DNA of 64,000 nucleotides. Origin: Streptomyces cirratus (lineage in GTDB: Bacteria; Actinomycetota; Actinomycetes; Streptomycetales; Streptomycetaceae). The stretch lies in the NCBI RefSeq assembly GCF_014650775.1, contig NZ_BMVP01000001.1, forward strand, positions 930,001-994,000, given 5' to 3'. Of the stretch, positions 42,747 to 51,248 are shown piece by piece. The stretch's first letter is position 1. Every line of letters starts with the position of its first letter. The position numbers and the translations under genes were made by a program. The notes below the pieces were generated by a model. That model saw only the letters and a list, made by a program, of their open reading frames with translations, ran no database searches and was not told the DNA's origin.

Positions 42747-43715
42747 CTACCCCCGCCCCGCATACATCCGCGCGATGACCTCCTCGATGTCCGGCTCCCG
42801 CACCGACAGGTCCAGCAGCGGGTACCCCGCCGCCACGGCCGCCACCAGCGGCGCCGCCGACGCCTGCGCCGGGAACGCCAGCCACTGCCGCGCCCCCTCC
42901 ACGCGCACCACCCGCGCCCCCGCCACCTCCAGCGGCGGAAGCTCCCGCTCCAGGTCCACCACCAGCGTCCGCTCGCTCTGCCCCGCCGCCCCCGACGCGT
43001 GCAGCCCGCCCAGCGGACCGTCGTACATCAGGCGCCCGTGGTCGATCACCATCACCCGCTCGCACAGCTGCTCGATGTCCTGGAGGTCGTGCGTCGTCAG
43101 CAGCACCGTCGTCCCGAGTTCCGCGTTCAGCTGCCGCAGGAAGGCCCGCACCTTCGCCTTGCTCACCACGTCCAGCCCGATCGTCGGCTCGTCCAGGTAC
43201 AGCACGTCCGGATCGTGCAGCAGCGCCGCCGCGATGTCCCCGCGCATCCGCTGCCCCAGCGACAACTGCCGTACCGGTACCTCCAGCAGCTCCCCCAGGT
43301 CCAGCCGCTCCACGCAGCGCTCCAGGTTCGCCCGGTACCTCGCCTCCGGGATCCGGTACATCCGCCGCATCAGCCCGTACGAGTCCTTGAGCGGCAGGTC
43401 CCACCACAGCGTCGTGCGCTGCCCGAACACCACCCCCATCCGGTGTGCGAGGCGCATCCGCTCCCGGGCCGGGTCGATGCCCGCGACGCGCAGCCGGCCG
43501 GCGCTGGGGGTGAGGATCCCGGTCAGCATCTTGATCGTCGTGGACTTCCCCGCGCCATTGGGCCCGATGTAGCCGACCATCTCCCCCCGGTCCACCGTGA
43601 AACCGATCCCGTCCACGGCCCTGACCTGCCGCTTCTCCCGCCGCACCAGCCCCGCCCGGCGCCGGACCGTGAAGACCTTCTCGACGCCGTCCAGCTCGAT
43701 CAGTACCTCTCCCAT
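42747..43715 (-). CDS. ABC-2 exporter ATP-binding protein
   Basis: ATG at 43715 with GAGG upstream, nine bases after the permease gene. The 322-residue protein has Walker A GYIGPNGAGKSTTIKML, signature LSLGQRMRGDIAAALL, Walker B VLYLDEPTIGLD and switch LLTTHD. The FGQRTTLWWDLPLKDSY segment is typical of the ATPases that work with DUF990/ABC2_membrane_6 permeases. It forms an operon with the two permeases upstream. The substrate is unknown; viologen or other drug export is known for relatives. Confidence 0.9.
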   Translation of the reverse strand: MGEVLIELDGVEKVFTVRRRAGLVRREKRQVRAVDGIGFTVDRGEMVGYIGPNGAGKSTTIKMLTGILTPSAGRLRVAGIDPARERMRLAHRMGVVFGQRTTLWWDLPLKDSYGLMRRMYRIPEARYRANLERCVERLDLGELLEVPVRQLSLGQRMRGDIAAALLHDPDVLYLDEPTIGLDVVSKAKVRAFLRQLNAELGTTVLLTTHDLQDIEQLCERVMVIDHGRLMYDGPLGGLHASGAAGQSERTLVVDLERELPPLEVAGARVVRVEGARQWLAFPAQASAAPLVAAVAAGYPLLDLSVREPDIEEVIARMYAGRG

Positions 43716-43724
43716 GCCCTGTCC

Positions 43725-44612
43725 TCAGCTCCCCGTGCTCCGGTACGAACGAAGTCCCACGCGCCACGCCAGCGACGCGGGAACGAACACCACGAAGGCC
43801 ACGAGCGGGCTCAGGAACGCGACCCAGCCCGGCAGCCCCAACGGATCGGGCCGCCCCAGCACGTACAGCGCGGGCAGCCAGTTGACGAACGCCAGCGGGA
43901 CGACGAAGGTCACCCCGCGCAGCAGCTCCCGCGTGAACACCGTCGGCGGGTACTCCAGCATCGTGCAGCCGCCGTAGGTGAAGGAGTTGACCACCTCCGC
44001 CGCGTCCCCGGCCGCGAACTGGAAGGCCGCCCCGGCCACCATCACCGCCGCGAAGATCGCCGCACCCGCCAGCACCATCACCGGCACCAGCAGCACCTTC
44101 CCCACGGTCCAGTCCACGTCGAGCACCACGACCGCCCACACCAGCACCCCGGACCCCTGCGCGATCCGCCCGAGCCGGCGAAGCGCGAACCGGTCCGCCG
44201 CGACCTGCGCGAGCACCGGGACCGGGCGCACCAGCATGCCGTCCAGCGAGCCGTCACGGATCCGGGTGCCGATCCGGTCGGTGTTGCCGAGCAGCAGGTT
44301 GGCCAGGCCCAGCGAGGTCGAGCAGGACCCGTACAGCAGGGCGATCTCGGGGAGCGAGAACCCGCCGAGGGCGTCCACGTGCGTGAACATGATGTAGATC
44401 GCGGCGAAGTCGAGGAGGGTGACCGCCGCGTTCCCGACGGTGGCCAGCAGGAAGGACATCCGGTACGTCATGGACGACCGGATCCACATCGCGGCGATCA
44501 GCCCGTAGCCGCGCAGCCCCTCCAGCGCGCGGTGGCGTCGGCGCTCCCGTTCCCACACCACGGCCGGCGGCCGCTCCCGCCCGCGCTCCCGCCCGAGCAC
44601 CGCCTCAGCCAC
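43725..44612 (-). CDS. ABC-2 exporter permease (DUF990-like), second subunit
   Basis: GTG at 44612 overlaps the previous permease gene by eight bases, indicating coupling. The 295-residue protein has about six membrane segments. The conserved DGSLDGMLVRPVPVLAQV is similar to the RTGDIAVDLYRPADLQL segment of its partner and marks the ABC2_membrane_6 family. A charged, Arg-rich head of about 35 residues is cytoplasmic. Confidence 0.87.
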   Translation of the reverse strand: MAEAVLGRERGRERPPAVVWERERRRHRALEGLRGYGLIAAMWIRSSMTYRMSFLLATVGNAAVTLLDFAAIYIMFTHVDALGGFSLPEIALLYGSCSTSLGLANLLLGNTDRIGTRIRDGSLDGMLVRPVPVLAQVAADRFALRRLGRIAQGSGVLVWAVVVLDVDWTVGKVLLVPVMVLAGAAIFAAVMVAGAAFQFAAGDAAEVVNSFTYGGCTMLEYPPTVFTRELLRGVTFVVPLAFVNWLPALYVLGRPDPLGLPGWVAFLSPLVAFVVFVPASLAWRVGLRSYRSTGS

Positions 44613-45516
44613 CCTGGACCACCACCTTCCGCGTCGCGGCCGCCTGCATCAGCCGGCCCGCACCCAGCAGCGCCAGCGCCCACCCCGCCTGGAACGCGAA
44701 CGCCCGTACCGCACCGCCCGCCCCCGCGCCCTCACCCAGCAGGACGTCCATCGGCACCTGGAGCATCGCCGCCCACGGCAGCATCCGCACCACGTCCCCG
44801 AACCCGCCCGGGAAGACGGTCAGCGGCAGCAGCATCCCGGAGAAGAAGACCGAGACCAGGCCGGCCATCATGTTGATCCCGGTGCCGTCCATCAGCCAGA
44901 ACGCCGCCAGCCCCAGCAGGTAGCGCACCGCGAAACTCACCACCAGTGCGAGCACTACGGCCGCCAGGAACAGCAGCCAGCGCAGCGGATCGACGGGCAG
45001 CTCCAGCGGGAACGCCAGCGCCCCCGCCAGCACCGGCACCAGTCCGCGCCCCAGCAGCTGGAAGGCCGCCCTGCCCAGGTCGGCCGCGAGCCACCACAGC
45101 TGGAGGTCGGCCGGGCGGTACAGGTCGACGGCGATGTCTCCCGTACGGACACGCTCCTGGAACTCCTCCTGGAACCCACCGCCCATGAGTGCGGCGGCGG
45201 CCAGCAGCGACTGGCTGACCCAGATGAAGGCCAGCGCCTGCCCCTGGCTGTAGCCGCCGAGGCCGGGCCGCTCGTCCCACAGCGCGACGTAGGTGTACGC
45301 GAGGATGAAGCCGAACACGGTGTTGGTGAACACGCCGGCCGCCGTCGCCGCCCCGTAGGTGGCGTAGCGCCGGAACCCGCCGACCGCGACGGCCCCGTAG
45401 AGCTGTGAGCGGTGGACCGCGTCCCGCACCACCGCCCTCCGGCGGACGCCCCCGCTCCCCTTACCTGCTTCCGCTTCCGCATCCGCTTCCGCGTCCGGGC
45501 TCAGTTGCCGGCTCAC
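44605..45516 (-). CDS. ABC-2 exporter permease, first subunit
   Basis: GTG at 45516 with GGGAGGG upstream starts the three-gene exporter operon. The 303-residue protein has about six membrane segments and the family segment GGGFQEEFQERVRTGDIAVDLYRP. It is predicted to form the membrane part of the exporter together with the next gene product. It is divergent from the penicillin-binding protein gene. Confidence 0.87.
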   Translation of the reverse strand: MSRQLSPDAEADAEAEAGKGSGGVRRRAVVRDAVHRSQLYGAVAVGGFRRYATYGAATAAGVFTNTVFGFILAYTYVALWDERPGLGGYSQGQALAFIWVSQSLLAAAALMGGGFQEEFQERVRTGDIAVDLYRPADLQLWWLAADLGRAAFQLLGRGLVPVLAGALAFPLELPVDPLRWLLFLAAVVLALVVSFAVRYLLGLAAFWLMDGTGINMMAGLVSVFFSGMLLPLTVFPGGFGDVVRMLPWAAMLQVPMDVLLGEGAGAGGAVRAFAFQAGWALALLGAGRLMQAAATRKVVVQGG

Positions 45517-45634
45517 CGTATCCCTCCCCTTCCCAGGTCGTTCCTACGTCGGCCAAAGCGCGCGAGCTTAGTGCGGAGGGGCGAGCCACGCGACGGATTT
45601 ACGTCCGTCCGAAGCACGCACATCGGCCATCAGG

Positions 45635-45663
45635 TAGACACCATTGGTACAGATGCCGATATG
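45635..45663 (+). promoter_or_regulatory. Promoter of the penicillin-binding protein gene
   Basis: TAGACA at 45635-45640 and GATATG at 45658-45663 are 17 bases apart. Transcription would start near 45670, about 20 bases before the ATG, leaving room for the GAGGAG ribosome binding site. Confidence 0.55.
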
Positions 45664-45689
45664 TCGTACACCGTCGAGGAGCCCCGGAG

Positions 45690-48179
45690 ATGAACGACCA
45701 GTCACCACCCCCGGGCTGGACCCCTCGCGACCCCGACACCCCGAAGGCGAACACCCCGAAGGCGAACACCGGACCGCCGGCCGGAAGGGCGCCCGGCCCC
45801 GGGCCCGACCCGAGGACCGGCCCGACGGCCGGCTCCACGACCGACCCGGAGACCGGGCGGAACCGGAACCGTAAGCGGACCGGGTGGCGCAGGGCCTTCC
45901 CCACCTGGCGCATGCTCCTGGCCGGCATCCTGCTCGTCGCCCTGCTGATCGGGGGCGCCCTGATCGCCGGCTACCTGCTGGTCGACATCCCGCCCGCCAA
46001 CGCCACCGCCACCGCGCAGTCCAACCTCTACCTCTACGCGGACGGCTCCCAGCTCGCCCGCGACGGCGAGGTCAACCGCGTCAACGTCGCACTCTCACAG
46101 GTCCCCCGCACGGTCCAGGAGACCGTACTGGCGGCAGAAGACCGGGACTTCTACTCCGAACGGGCGGTGGACCCGAAGGCGATGCTGCGCGCCGCCTGGA
46201 ACACGCTCGCCGGAAGGGGCACCCAGTCGGGCTCCACCATCACCCAGCAGTACGTCAAGAACTACTACTTGGGCCAGGAGCAGACGGTCAAACGCAAAGC
46301 CAAGGAATTCTTCATCGCGATCAAACTCGGTCGCGAGAAGTCAAAGGACTACATCCTTGAGGGATACCTGAACACGAGTTACTTCGGCCGCAACGCCTAC
46401 GGCATCCAAGCCGCCGCCCAGGCCTACTACGGCAAGGACGTCGGAAGACTCACTACCGCCGAAGGCGCCTACCTCGCCACCCTCCTCAACTCCCCCAGCG
46501 CCTTCGACGTCGTCGCCCACCCCCAGAGCCGCGGCCGCGCGCTCGCCCGCTGGAACTACGTCCTCGACGGCATGGTCAAGAAGAACTGGATGACCGCCAC
46601 CGAACGCGCGGCCGTCCGTTTCCCCGAACCCGGAAAGGTCCGCCCCGCCGCCGGCCTCTCCGGACAGCGCGGTTACCTCGTCGAAGCCGTCAAGGACTAC
46701 ATCGTCGAACACAAGATCGTCGACGACAAGACGCTCTCCGAAGGCGGCTACCGCATCACCACCACCATCGACAAGCGCCGCCAGAACGCCATCGTCGCCG
46801 CCACGGACAAGCAGCTGATCGGCAAACTCGACCCGCAGACCCACAAGGCCGACCGGGTCGTCCGGGCCGGCGGCGTCTCCATCGACCCCGCCACCGGCAA
46901 GGTCGTCGCCATGTACGGCGGCCTCGACTACACCAAGCAGTACGTCAACAACGCCACCCGGCACGACTACCAAGTCGCCTCCACCTTCAAGCCGTTCGTG
47001 TTCGCATCAGCCGTCGACAACGACGCCCGCACCCAGGACGGCCGCCGCATCACCCCCAACACCCTCTACAACGGCGACAACAAGCGCCGCGTCGTCGGGA
47101 CCCGGATCCCCTACGCGCCCGAGAACGAGGGCCAGCAGTCGTACGGGGACATCACCGTCAACACCGCCACCGACCTGTCCGTCAACACCGTGTTCGCCCA
47201 GATGGTCGTCGACGTCGGCACCGAGAAGGTCAAACGGACCGCCATCGCCCTCGGCATCCCCGAGGACACCCCCAACTTCGACCCCGGACCGGCCATGGCG
47301 CTCGGCACCCTCCAAGCCAGCGTCCTCGACATGACCCAGGCGTACGCCACCCTCGCCGACCACGGCCGCTACACCCCGTACACCCTCGTGGACAAGATCA
47401 GCAAGGGCGACGAGGACGTCCGGCTGCCCGACCGGGCCCCGCGCCAGGCCGTCAGCCGCGAAGCCGCCGACACCACCACCTCCATGCTGGTCAGCGTCGT
47501 CGACAACGGCACCGGCACCGCCGCCCTCGCGGCCGGCCGCCCGGCCGCGGGCAAGACCGGCACCGCGGAACTCGACCGCTCCGCCTGGTTCGCCGCCTAC
47601 ACCCCGGACCTCGTGACGGTGGTGTCCGTGATGGGCCAGGACCCGGACACCGGCGCCCTCGAGTCCCTGTACGGGGCACTGGGCGAGGACCGCCTCGGCG
47701 GCGGCGGGTACCCGGCCCGGATCTGGGCCCAGTACACGAAGACCGCACTGGCCGGCAGCGACCCCCTCGACTTCGACCTCGAACTCCAGCAGGGCGCCGT
47801 CCCCTCCCCGCCGCCCTTCACACCGAACAACCCGGAGCAGCCCCCGGGCACCGCCCCCCTCCCGCCCGTCCCGCCCAGCCGACCGGGCCGCCCCCAACGC
47901 CCCACTCCCCCGACGGGCGGACAGGACCAGGGCGGACAGGACGGCGGCGAGACCACAGCGGGCCAGGACACGGGCGGTCGGACGAACGGCGGCCAGAGCG
48001 ACGCCGGCACCGACAGCGGAACCACCGCCGGAACCACCGCCGGGAACACCAGCGGAAGCACCAGCGGAAGCACCAGCGGTACGGGAACGGGCCCGGGCGG
48101 GGCCCTGGCCGGCACCACCGCCGGCGTCCTGGGCGGCACCGGCGCAGGCCGTCGGCCCCCGTCGCGCTACCTGGAGTAG
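45690..48179 (+). CDS. Class A penicillin-binding protein
   Basis: ATG at 45690 with GAGGAG eight bases upstream gives 829 residues. A cytoplasmic Pro/Thr head (about 70 residues) precedes one membrane segment (about 76-100). The glycosyltransferase domain has catalytic E150 in EDRDFYSE, then GSTITQQYVKNYYL. The transpeptidase domain has S431-T-F-K434, S497-V-N499 and K622-T-G624, all intact. A Gly/Thr/Ser-rich tail of about 130 residues follows. It should polymerise and cross-link peptidoglycan at the outer face of the membrane. It stands alone, with its own promoter. Confidence 0.95.
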   Translation: MNDQSPPPGWTPRDPDTPKANTPKANTGPPAGRAPGPGPDPRTGPTAGSTTDPETGRNRNRKRTGWRRAFPTWRMLLAGILLVALLIGGALIAGYLLVDIPPANATATAQSNLYLYADGSQLARDGEVNRVNVALSQVPRTVQETVLAAEDRDFYSERAVDPKAMLRAAWNTLAGRGTQSGSTITQQYVKNYYLGQEQTVKRKAKEFFIAIKLGREKSKDYILEGYLNTSYFGRNAYGIQAAAQAYYGKDVGRLTTAEGAYLATLLNSPSAFDVVAHPQSRGRALARWNYVLDGMVKKNWMTATERAAVRFPEPGKVRPAAGLSGQRGYLVEAVKDYIVEHKIVDDKTLSEGGYRITTTIDKRRQNAIVAATDKQLIGKLDPQTHKADRVVRAGGVSIDPATGKVVAMYGGLDYTKQYVNNATRHDYQVASTFKPFVFASAVDNDARTQDGRRITPNTLYNGDNKRRVVGTRIPYAPENEGQQSYGDITVNTATDLSVNTVFAQMVVDVGTEKVKRTAIALGIPEDTPNFDPGPAMALGTLQASVLDMTQAYATLADHGRYTPYTLVDKISKGDEDVRLPDRAPRQAVSREAADTTTSMLVSVVDNGTGTAALAAGRPAAGKTGTAELDRSAWFAAYTPDLVTVVSVMGQDPDTGALESLYGALGEDRLGGGGYPARIWAQYTKTALAGSDPLDFDLELQQGAVPSPPPFTPNNPEQPPGTAPLPPVPPSRPGRPQRPTPPTGGQDQGGQDGGETTAGQDTGGRTNGGQSDAGTDSGTTAGTTAGNTSGSTSGSTSGTGTGPGGALAGTTAGVLGGTGAGRRPPSRYLE

Positions 48180-48235
48180 CCCCGCCCGCGCGCCCGCCAG
48201 GCCGGCCGCGCCCGCACGCGCCCGCCACGCCCGGG

Positions 48236-48556
48236 TCAGTGACCGGAGGTCGCCTTCAACCCCACCACCGCGACCAGCAGCAGACAGATGAAGAAGATCC
48301 GGGCGGCGGTGACGGGCTCCCCCAGCACCGCCATCCCCAGCACCGCCGCACCGGCCGCACCGATGCCCACCCACACGCCGTAGGCCGTACCGATGGGCAG
48401 CGTCTTCGCCGCATACGACAGCAACACCATGCTCGCGACGATGCCGGCACCCGTGAACACACTCGGCCAGAAGCGGCTGAAACCCTCCGTGAACTTCATA
48501 CCGATCGACCAGCCCACTTCGAGCAGACCGGCGACGAGAAGCAGAACCCAGGCCAT
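48236..48556 (-). CDS. SugE/Gdx-type small multidrug resistance exporter
   Basis: ATG at 48556 with GGAGGT seven bases upstream gives 106 residues and four membrane helices. The essential Glu is in LLEVGWSIGMKFTEGFSRF, and the W-x-x-x-M-K-x-T-x-G-F pattern is that of the SugE/Gdx branch rather than EmrE. Members of this branch export guanidinium ion in exchange for protons. A candidate guanidine-III riboswitch upstream strongly supports that substrate. Gdx proteins work as dual-topology dimers, and only one gene is present here. Confidence 0.9.
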   Translation of the reverse strand: MAWVLLLVAGLLEVGWSIGMKFTEGFSRFWPSVFTGAGIVASMVLLSYAAKTLPIGTAYGVWVGIGAAGAAVLGMAVLGEPVTAARIFFICLLLVAVVGLKATSGH

Positions 48557-48588
48557 GACGGGCACCTCCGGGACGAGAGCGGAACGGG

Positions 48589-48643
48589 GTGCGTCGTCTT
48601 TGCGTCCAGCTACCCGGTACGGCGCGTCTCGTCGGGGGTTCCC
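48589..48643 (-). ncRNA. Candidate guanidine-III riboswitch (ykkC-III)
   Basis: Read on the minus strand the segment has CCCCCGACGAGACGCGCCGT, then ACCGGGTAGCTGGACGC, then AAAGACGACGC. This follows the ykkC-III pattern of an ACGA(G/A) element, GCCGTACC and a GGAC...AAGACG 3' part that forms a pseudoknot with GCGCCG. It ends about 33 bases before the SugE start codon, close enough to control access to the GGAGGT site. The class is known mainly from actinobacteria, upstream of guanidinium exporters. Structure was not computed. Confidence 0.72.
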
Positions 48644-48666
48644 CACCACCGTAGTAAAGGGCATGC

Positions 48667-48700
48667 GGAAGGGCCGGTGACCTCGGTCACCGGCCCTTCC
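48667..48700. terminator. Perfect 16-bp hairpin downstream of GroES-like gene
   Basis: GGAAGGGCCGGTGACC at 48667-48682 pairs with 48685-48700, leaving a minimal TC turn. It lies between the GroES-like gene and the riboswitch and should separate the two transcripts on the minus strand. Confidence 0.8.
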
Positions 48701-48738
48701 TGGGTTCGATCAGGGGTCGCAAGGGGCCCGCAGAGCCG

Positions 48739-49083
48739 TCAGAGGTACAACCCGGTGGAGTCCTTCGACCCCTCCAGCCGCTCCGCGGCCACGGCATGCA
48801 GGTCCCGCTCGCGCATCAGCACGTACGTCGCCCCGCCCACCTCGACCTCGGCCCGGTCCTCCGGGTCGTACAGCACCCGGTCGCCCGGCTCGACGCCGCG
48901 CACGTTCTGCCCGACCGCGACCACCTCGGCCCAGGCCAGCCGCTTGCCGACGGCGGCCGTCGCCGGGATCAGAATGCCGCCGCCCGAGCGGCGCTCGCCC
49001 TCCGGCACGTCGGAACGTACGAGCACACGGTCGTGCAGCATGCGGATCGGCAGCTTGTCGTGGGTGGTGGTGTTGTCGCTCAC
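48739..49083 (-). CDS. GroES-like co-chaperonin family protein
   Basis: GTG at 49083 gives 114 residues. The Cpn10 fold is recognisable: LPIRMLHDRVLVRSDVPEGE, SGGGILIPATA (the mobile-loop region), AEVVAVGQNVRGVEPGDRVLYDPED and GATYVLMRERDLHAV. It is somewhat longer than classical GroES and no groEL is beside it. The product may be a divergent paralogue rather than the main co-chaperonin. Function is thus unsure. Confidence 0.78.
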   Translation of the reverse strand: MSDNTTTHDKLPIRMLHDRVLVRSDVPEGERRSGGGILIPATAAVGKRLAWAEVVAVGQNVRGVEPGDRVLYDPEDRAEVEVGGATYVLMRERDLHAVAAERLEGSKDSTGLYL

Positions 49084-49135
49084 GACCCGAACCTACCCGC
49101 CCCCGCCCGGCCGGCACCCCGCAGGGTCACCGCCG

Positions 49136-49456
49136 TCATCCGCGCTTGCGGCGCGCCGTCAGCACGACCAGCCCGACGAGCCCCGCCGCCACCAGCGCGA
49201 CGGGCACGATCCGCTCGACGCGAGGCGCTCCGTCCTCGTGGCGCAGGCCGCCCTTCACATCGGTGACCAGCCGGTTCACGGCCACGACGGCTCGGCCGAC
49301 GGTGTGGTCGACCTTGGACGCGACCTTGGCCTTCGCGTCCCCGACGATCGTCTTCGGGTGCATGCGCACGCCGATCTCGTCGAGCGTCTCGGCGAGCTGC
49401 TCACGGCGGCGGACGATGTCCGCCTCGATCTGTGCGGGGGTCCTGGCTTCCGGCAC
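49136..49456 (-). CDS. DUF3618-family small membrane protein
   Basis: GTG at 49456 with GGAGG upstream gives 106 residues. The N-terminus RTPAQIEADIVRRREQLAETLDEI is the DUF3618 signature, followed by a helical stretch and a single C-terminal membrane segment (VPVALVAAGLVGLVVLT) with a basic end RRKRG. It is a tail-anchored protein of unknown function. It is divergent from bcp. Confidence 0.85.
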   Translation of the reverse strand: MPEARTPAQIEADIVRRREQLAETLDEIGVRMHPKTIVGDAKAKVASKVDHTVGRAVVAVNRLVTDVKGGLRHEDGAPRVERIVPVALVAAGLVGLVVLTARRKRG

Positions 49457-49567
49457 CGCGCTGCCTCCGTCGTCGTCGTGATCGGTCGTTGGGGGCGTGG
49501 CCCACCATGAACAGTCTGTCAGCTTAGTCTCGGACCGTACCGATCCCCTCCCGAGGAGACTGCTGAC

Positions 49568-50035
49568 ATGAGCGAGCGACTTGAGCCGGGCGACACCGCC
49601 CCCGCCTTCACCCTGCCCGACGCGGACGGCAACGAGGTCTCGCTCGCCGACCACAAGGGCCGCAAGGTCATCGTGTACTTCTACCCGGCCGCCCTGACGC
49701 CGGGCTGCACCAAGCAGGCGTGCGACTTCACGGACAACCTGGCCGTGTTGGCCCAGGCGGGTTACGACGTGATCGGCGTGTCGCCGGACAAGCCGGAGAA
49801 GCTGGCGAAGTTCCGCGAGCAGGAGCACTTGAAGGTGACCCTGGTCGGGGACCCCTCCAAGGAGGTCCTGACGGCGTACGGCGCGTTCGGCGAGAAGAAG
49901 CTCTACGGCAAGACGGTCACCGGGGTCATCCGCTCGACGGTGATCGTGGACGAGGAGGGCAAGGTCGAACGCGCCCTCTACAACGTGAAGGCGACGGGCC
50001 ACGTAGCCAAGATCATCAAGGACCTCGGCATCTGA
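49568..50035 (+). CDS. bcp: Thioredoxin-dependent peroxiredoxin (Bcp/PrxQ)
   Basis: ATG at 49568 with GAGGAG upstream gives 155 residues, the usual Bcp length. The peroxidatic cysteine C47 and resolving C52 are in TPGCTKQACDF. The fold markers PAFTLPDADGNEVSL and VSPDKPEKLAKFREQ are typical. It reduces hydrogen peroxide and alkyl hydroperoxides in the cytoplasm using thioredoxin. The gene stands alone, just upstream of a decayed HNH gene and tRNA-Leu. Confidence 0.95.
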   Translation: MSERLEPGDTAPAFTLPDADGNEVSLADHKGRKVIVYFYPAALTPGCTKQACDFTDNLAVLAQAGYDVIGVSPDKPEKLAKFREQEHLKVTLVGDPSKEVLTAYGAFGEKKLYGKTVTGVIRSTVIVDEEGKVERALYNVKATGHVAKIIKDLGI

Positions 50036-50133
50036 CCCCCGCCTCCCCTCCCCCAGCGGCCCGCCCCACCCGGCGCGGGCCGCTCCGCTTGTCGGGCGAA
50101 ACCACCCGCAACCGCACGCCTCGCACCTCCGTT

Positions 50134-50404
50134 ACTCCGTACGAGCGGGACACGCTGGTGACCTCCGTCGCCGCATTCGGCATTGCGGGAGGTCGGCGTT
50201 CCGTACACCTGCGCCGAGTGCGGGAACCCCGGCCAATGGCGGGGCCGCTCGATCACTTTGCAGATCGACCCCATCAGCGGGGACCGGCTCCACAACCGCC
50301 GCGAGAACCTCCGCCACCTGCGCCCGAATTGCCATTCGCTCACCGACACGTGGTGTCGCAAGCCGGGGGCAACTCCGTCGCCCCGCAGGGCGGGGCAGCC
50401 GTAG
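50134..50404 (+). pseudogene. Decayed HNH endonuclease gene
   Basis: Two fragments in different frames resemble one HNH protein. YERDTLVTSVAAFGIA lies in one frame from 50134. VPYTCAECGNPGQWRGRSIT and NRRENLRHLRPNCHSLTDTW lie in another up to the stop at 50404. Between them most of the usual N-terminal part is missing. The catalytic His expected in the DHI motif is Pro (LQIDPISGD), and one zinc cysteine (LCPNC) is Arg (LRPNC). No start codon with a ribosome binding site is present. It is best read as a remnant of an HNH gene next to tRNA-Leu. Confidence 0.75.
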
Positions 50405-50451
50405 ACTGAGCCCAGTCGCTCACGACCGATGTCCGGACTGGGCGTCATGTC

Positions 50452-50535
50452 GCGGTTGTGGTGGAATTGGCAGTCACGCTGGGTTTAGGTCCCAGTGGGG
50501 TAAAACCCGTGGGGGTTCGAGTCCCCCCAACCGCA
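50452..50535 (+). tRNA. tRNA-Leu (TAG)
   Basis: An 84-base class II tRNA. Acceptor stem GCGGTTG pairs with CAACCGC (50528-50534), discriminator A at 50535. The anticodon stem CTGGG/CCCAG encloses TTTAGGT, giving anticodon TAG, which reads CTA. A long variable arm (TGGGGTAAAACCCGT) is present. CCA is not encoded. Confidence 0.96.
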
Positions 50536-50540
50536 CGCAC

Positions 50541-50580
50541 CGAAAGGCCCCGTACGCGCATGTCGCGTACGGGGCCTTCG
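50541..50580. terminator. Hairpin terminator after tRNA-Leu
   Basis: GGCCCCGTACGCG (50546-50558) pairs with CGCGTACGGGGCC (50564-50576), extended by CGAA/TTCG at the base. It lies between tRNA-Leu and the convergent rdgB gene. Confidence 0.85.
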
Positions 50581-50595
50581 CCGTCGGTCCGGCCG

Positions 50596-51198
50596 TCAGG
50601 TCGTCAGGGCGCGGATGAAGGGGACCAGGGCGCGGAAGGCGTGGCCGCGGTGGGAGATGGCGTTCTTCTCCGCCGGGGTGAGTTCCGCGCAGGTGCGGGT
50701 GTCGCCCTCCGGCTGGAGGATCGGGTCGTAGCCGAAGCCGCCCGTGCCCGACGGGGTGTGGCGCAGGGTGCCCGGGAGGCGGCCTTCGACGACGCGTTCG
50801 GTGCCGTCCGGGAGGGCGAGGGCGGCCGCGCAGGCGAAGTGGGCGCCGCGGTGGGGGGCGTCGATGTCGGAGAGCTGGGCCAGCAGGAGGTCCAGGTTGG
50901 CCTTGTCGTCGCCGTGTCGGCCGGCCCAGCGGGCGGAGAAGATGCCGGGGGCGCCGTTCAGGACGTCGACGCACAGGCCGGAGTCGTCGGCGATGGCGGG
51001 CAGGCCGGTGGCGCGGGCCAGGGCGTGGGCCTTGAGGAGGGCGTTCTCCGCGAAGGTGACGCCGGTTTCCTTGACGTCCGGGATCTCGGGGTACGCGTCC
51101 GCGCCGACCAATTCGTGCGGCAGGCCGGCGTCGGACAGGATGGCGCGGAGTTCGGAGACTTTGCCCGCATTGCGGGTGGCGAGGATCAGGCGGGTCAT
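50596..51198 (-). CDS. rdgB: XTP/dITP diphosphatase (RdgB/HAM1)
   Basis: ATG at 51198 gives 200 residues. Family signatures are TRLILATRNAGKVSELRAIL (nucleotide binding), FAENALLKAHALARATGLPAIADDSGL (metal and catalytic Asp), APGIFSARWAG, SGTGGFGYDPI and EKNAISHRGHA. It hydrolyses deaminated purine nucleoside triphosphates to the monophosphate and pyrophosphate, protecting DNA. It is in the conserved order with rph downstream on the same strand, separated by a lipoprotein gene. Confidence 0.96.
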   Translation of the reverse strand: MTRLILATRNAGKVSELRAILSDAGLPHELVGADAYPEIPDVKETGVTFAENALLKAHALARATGLPAIADDSGLCVDVLNGAPGIFSARWAGRHGDDKANLDLLLAQLSDIDAPHRGAHFACAAALALPDGTERVVEGRLPGTLRHTPSGTGGFGYDPILQPEGDTRTCAELTPAEKNAISHRGHAFRALVPFIRALTT

Positions 51199-51248
51199 GC
51201 CGACCAGTATCGGCCAGGGCCCGGCGCGGCCGCCCCGCCGGTGGGCGC

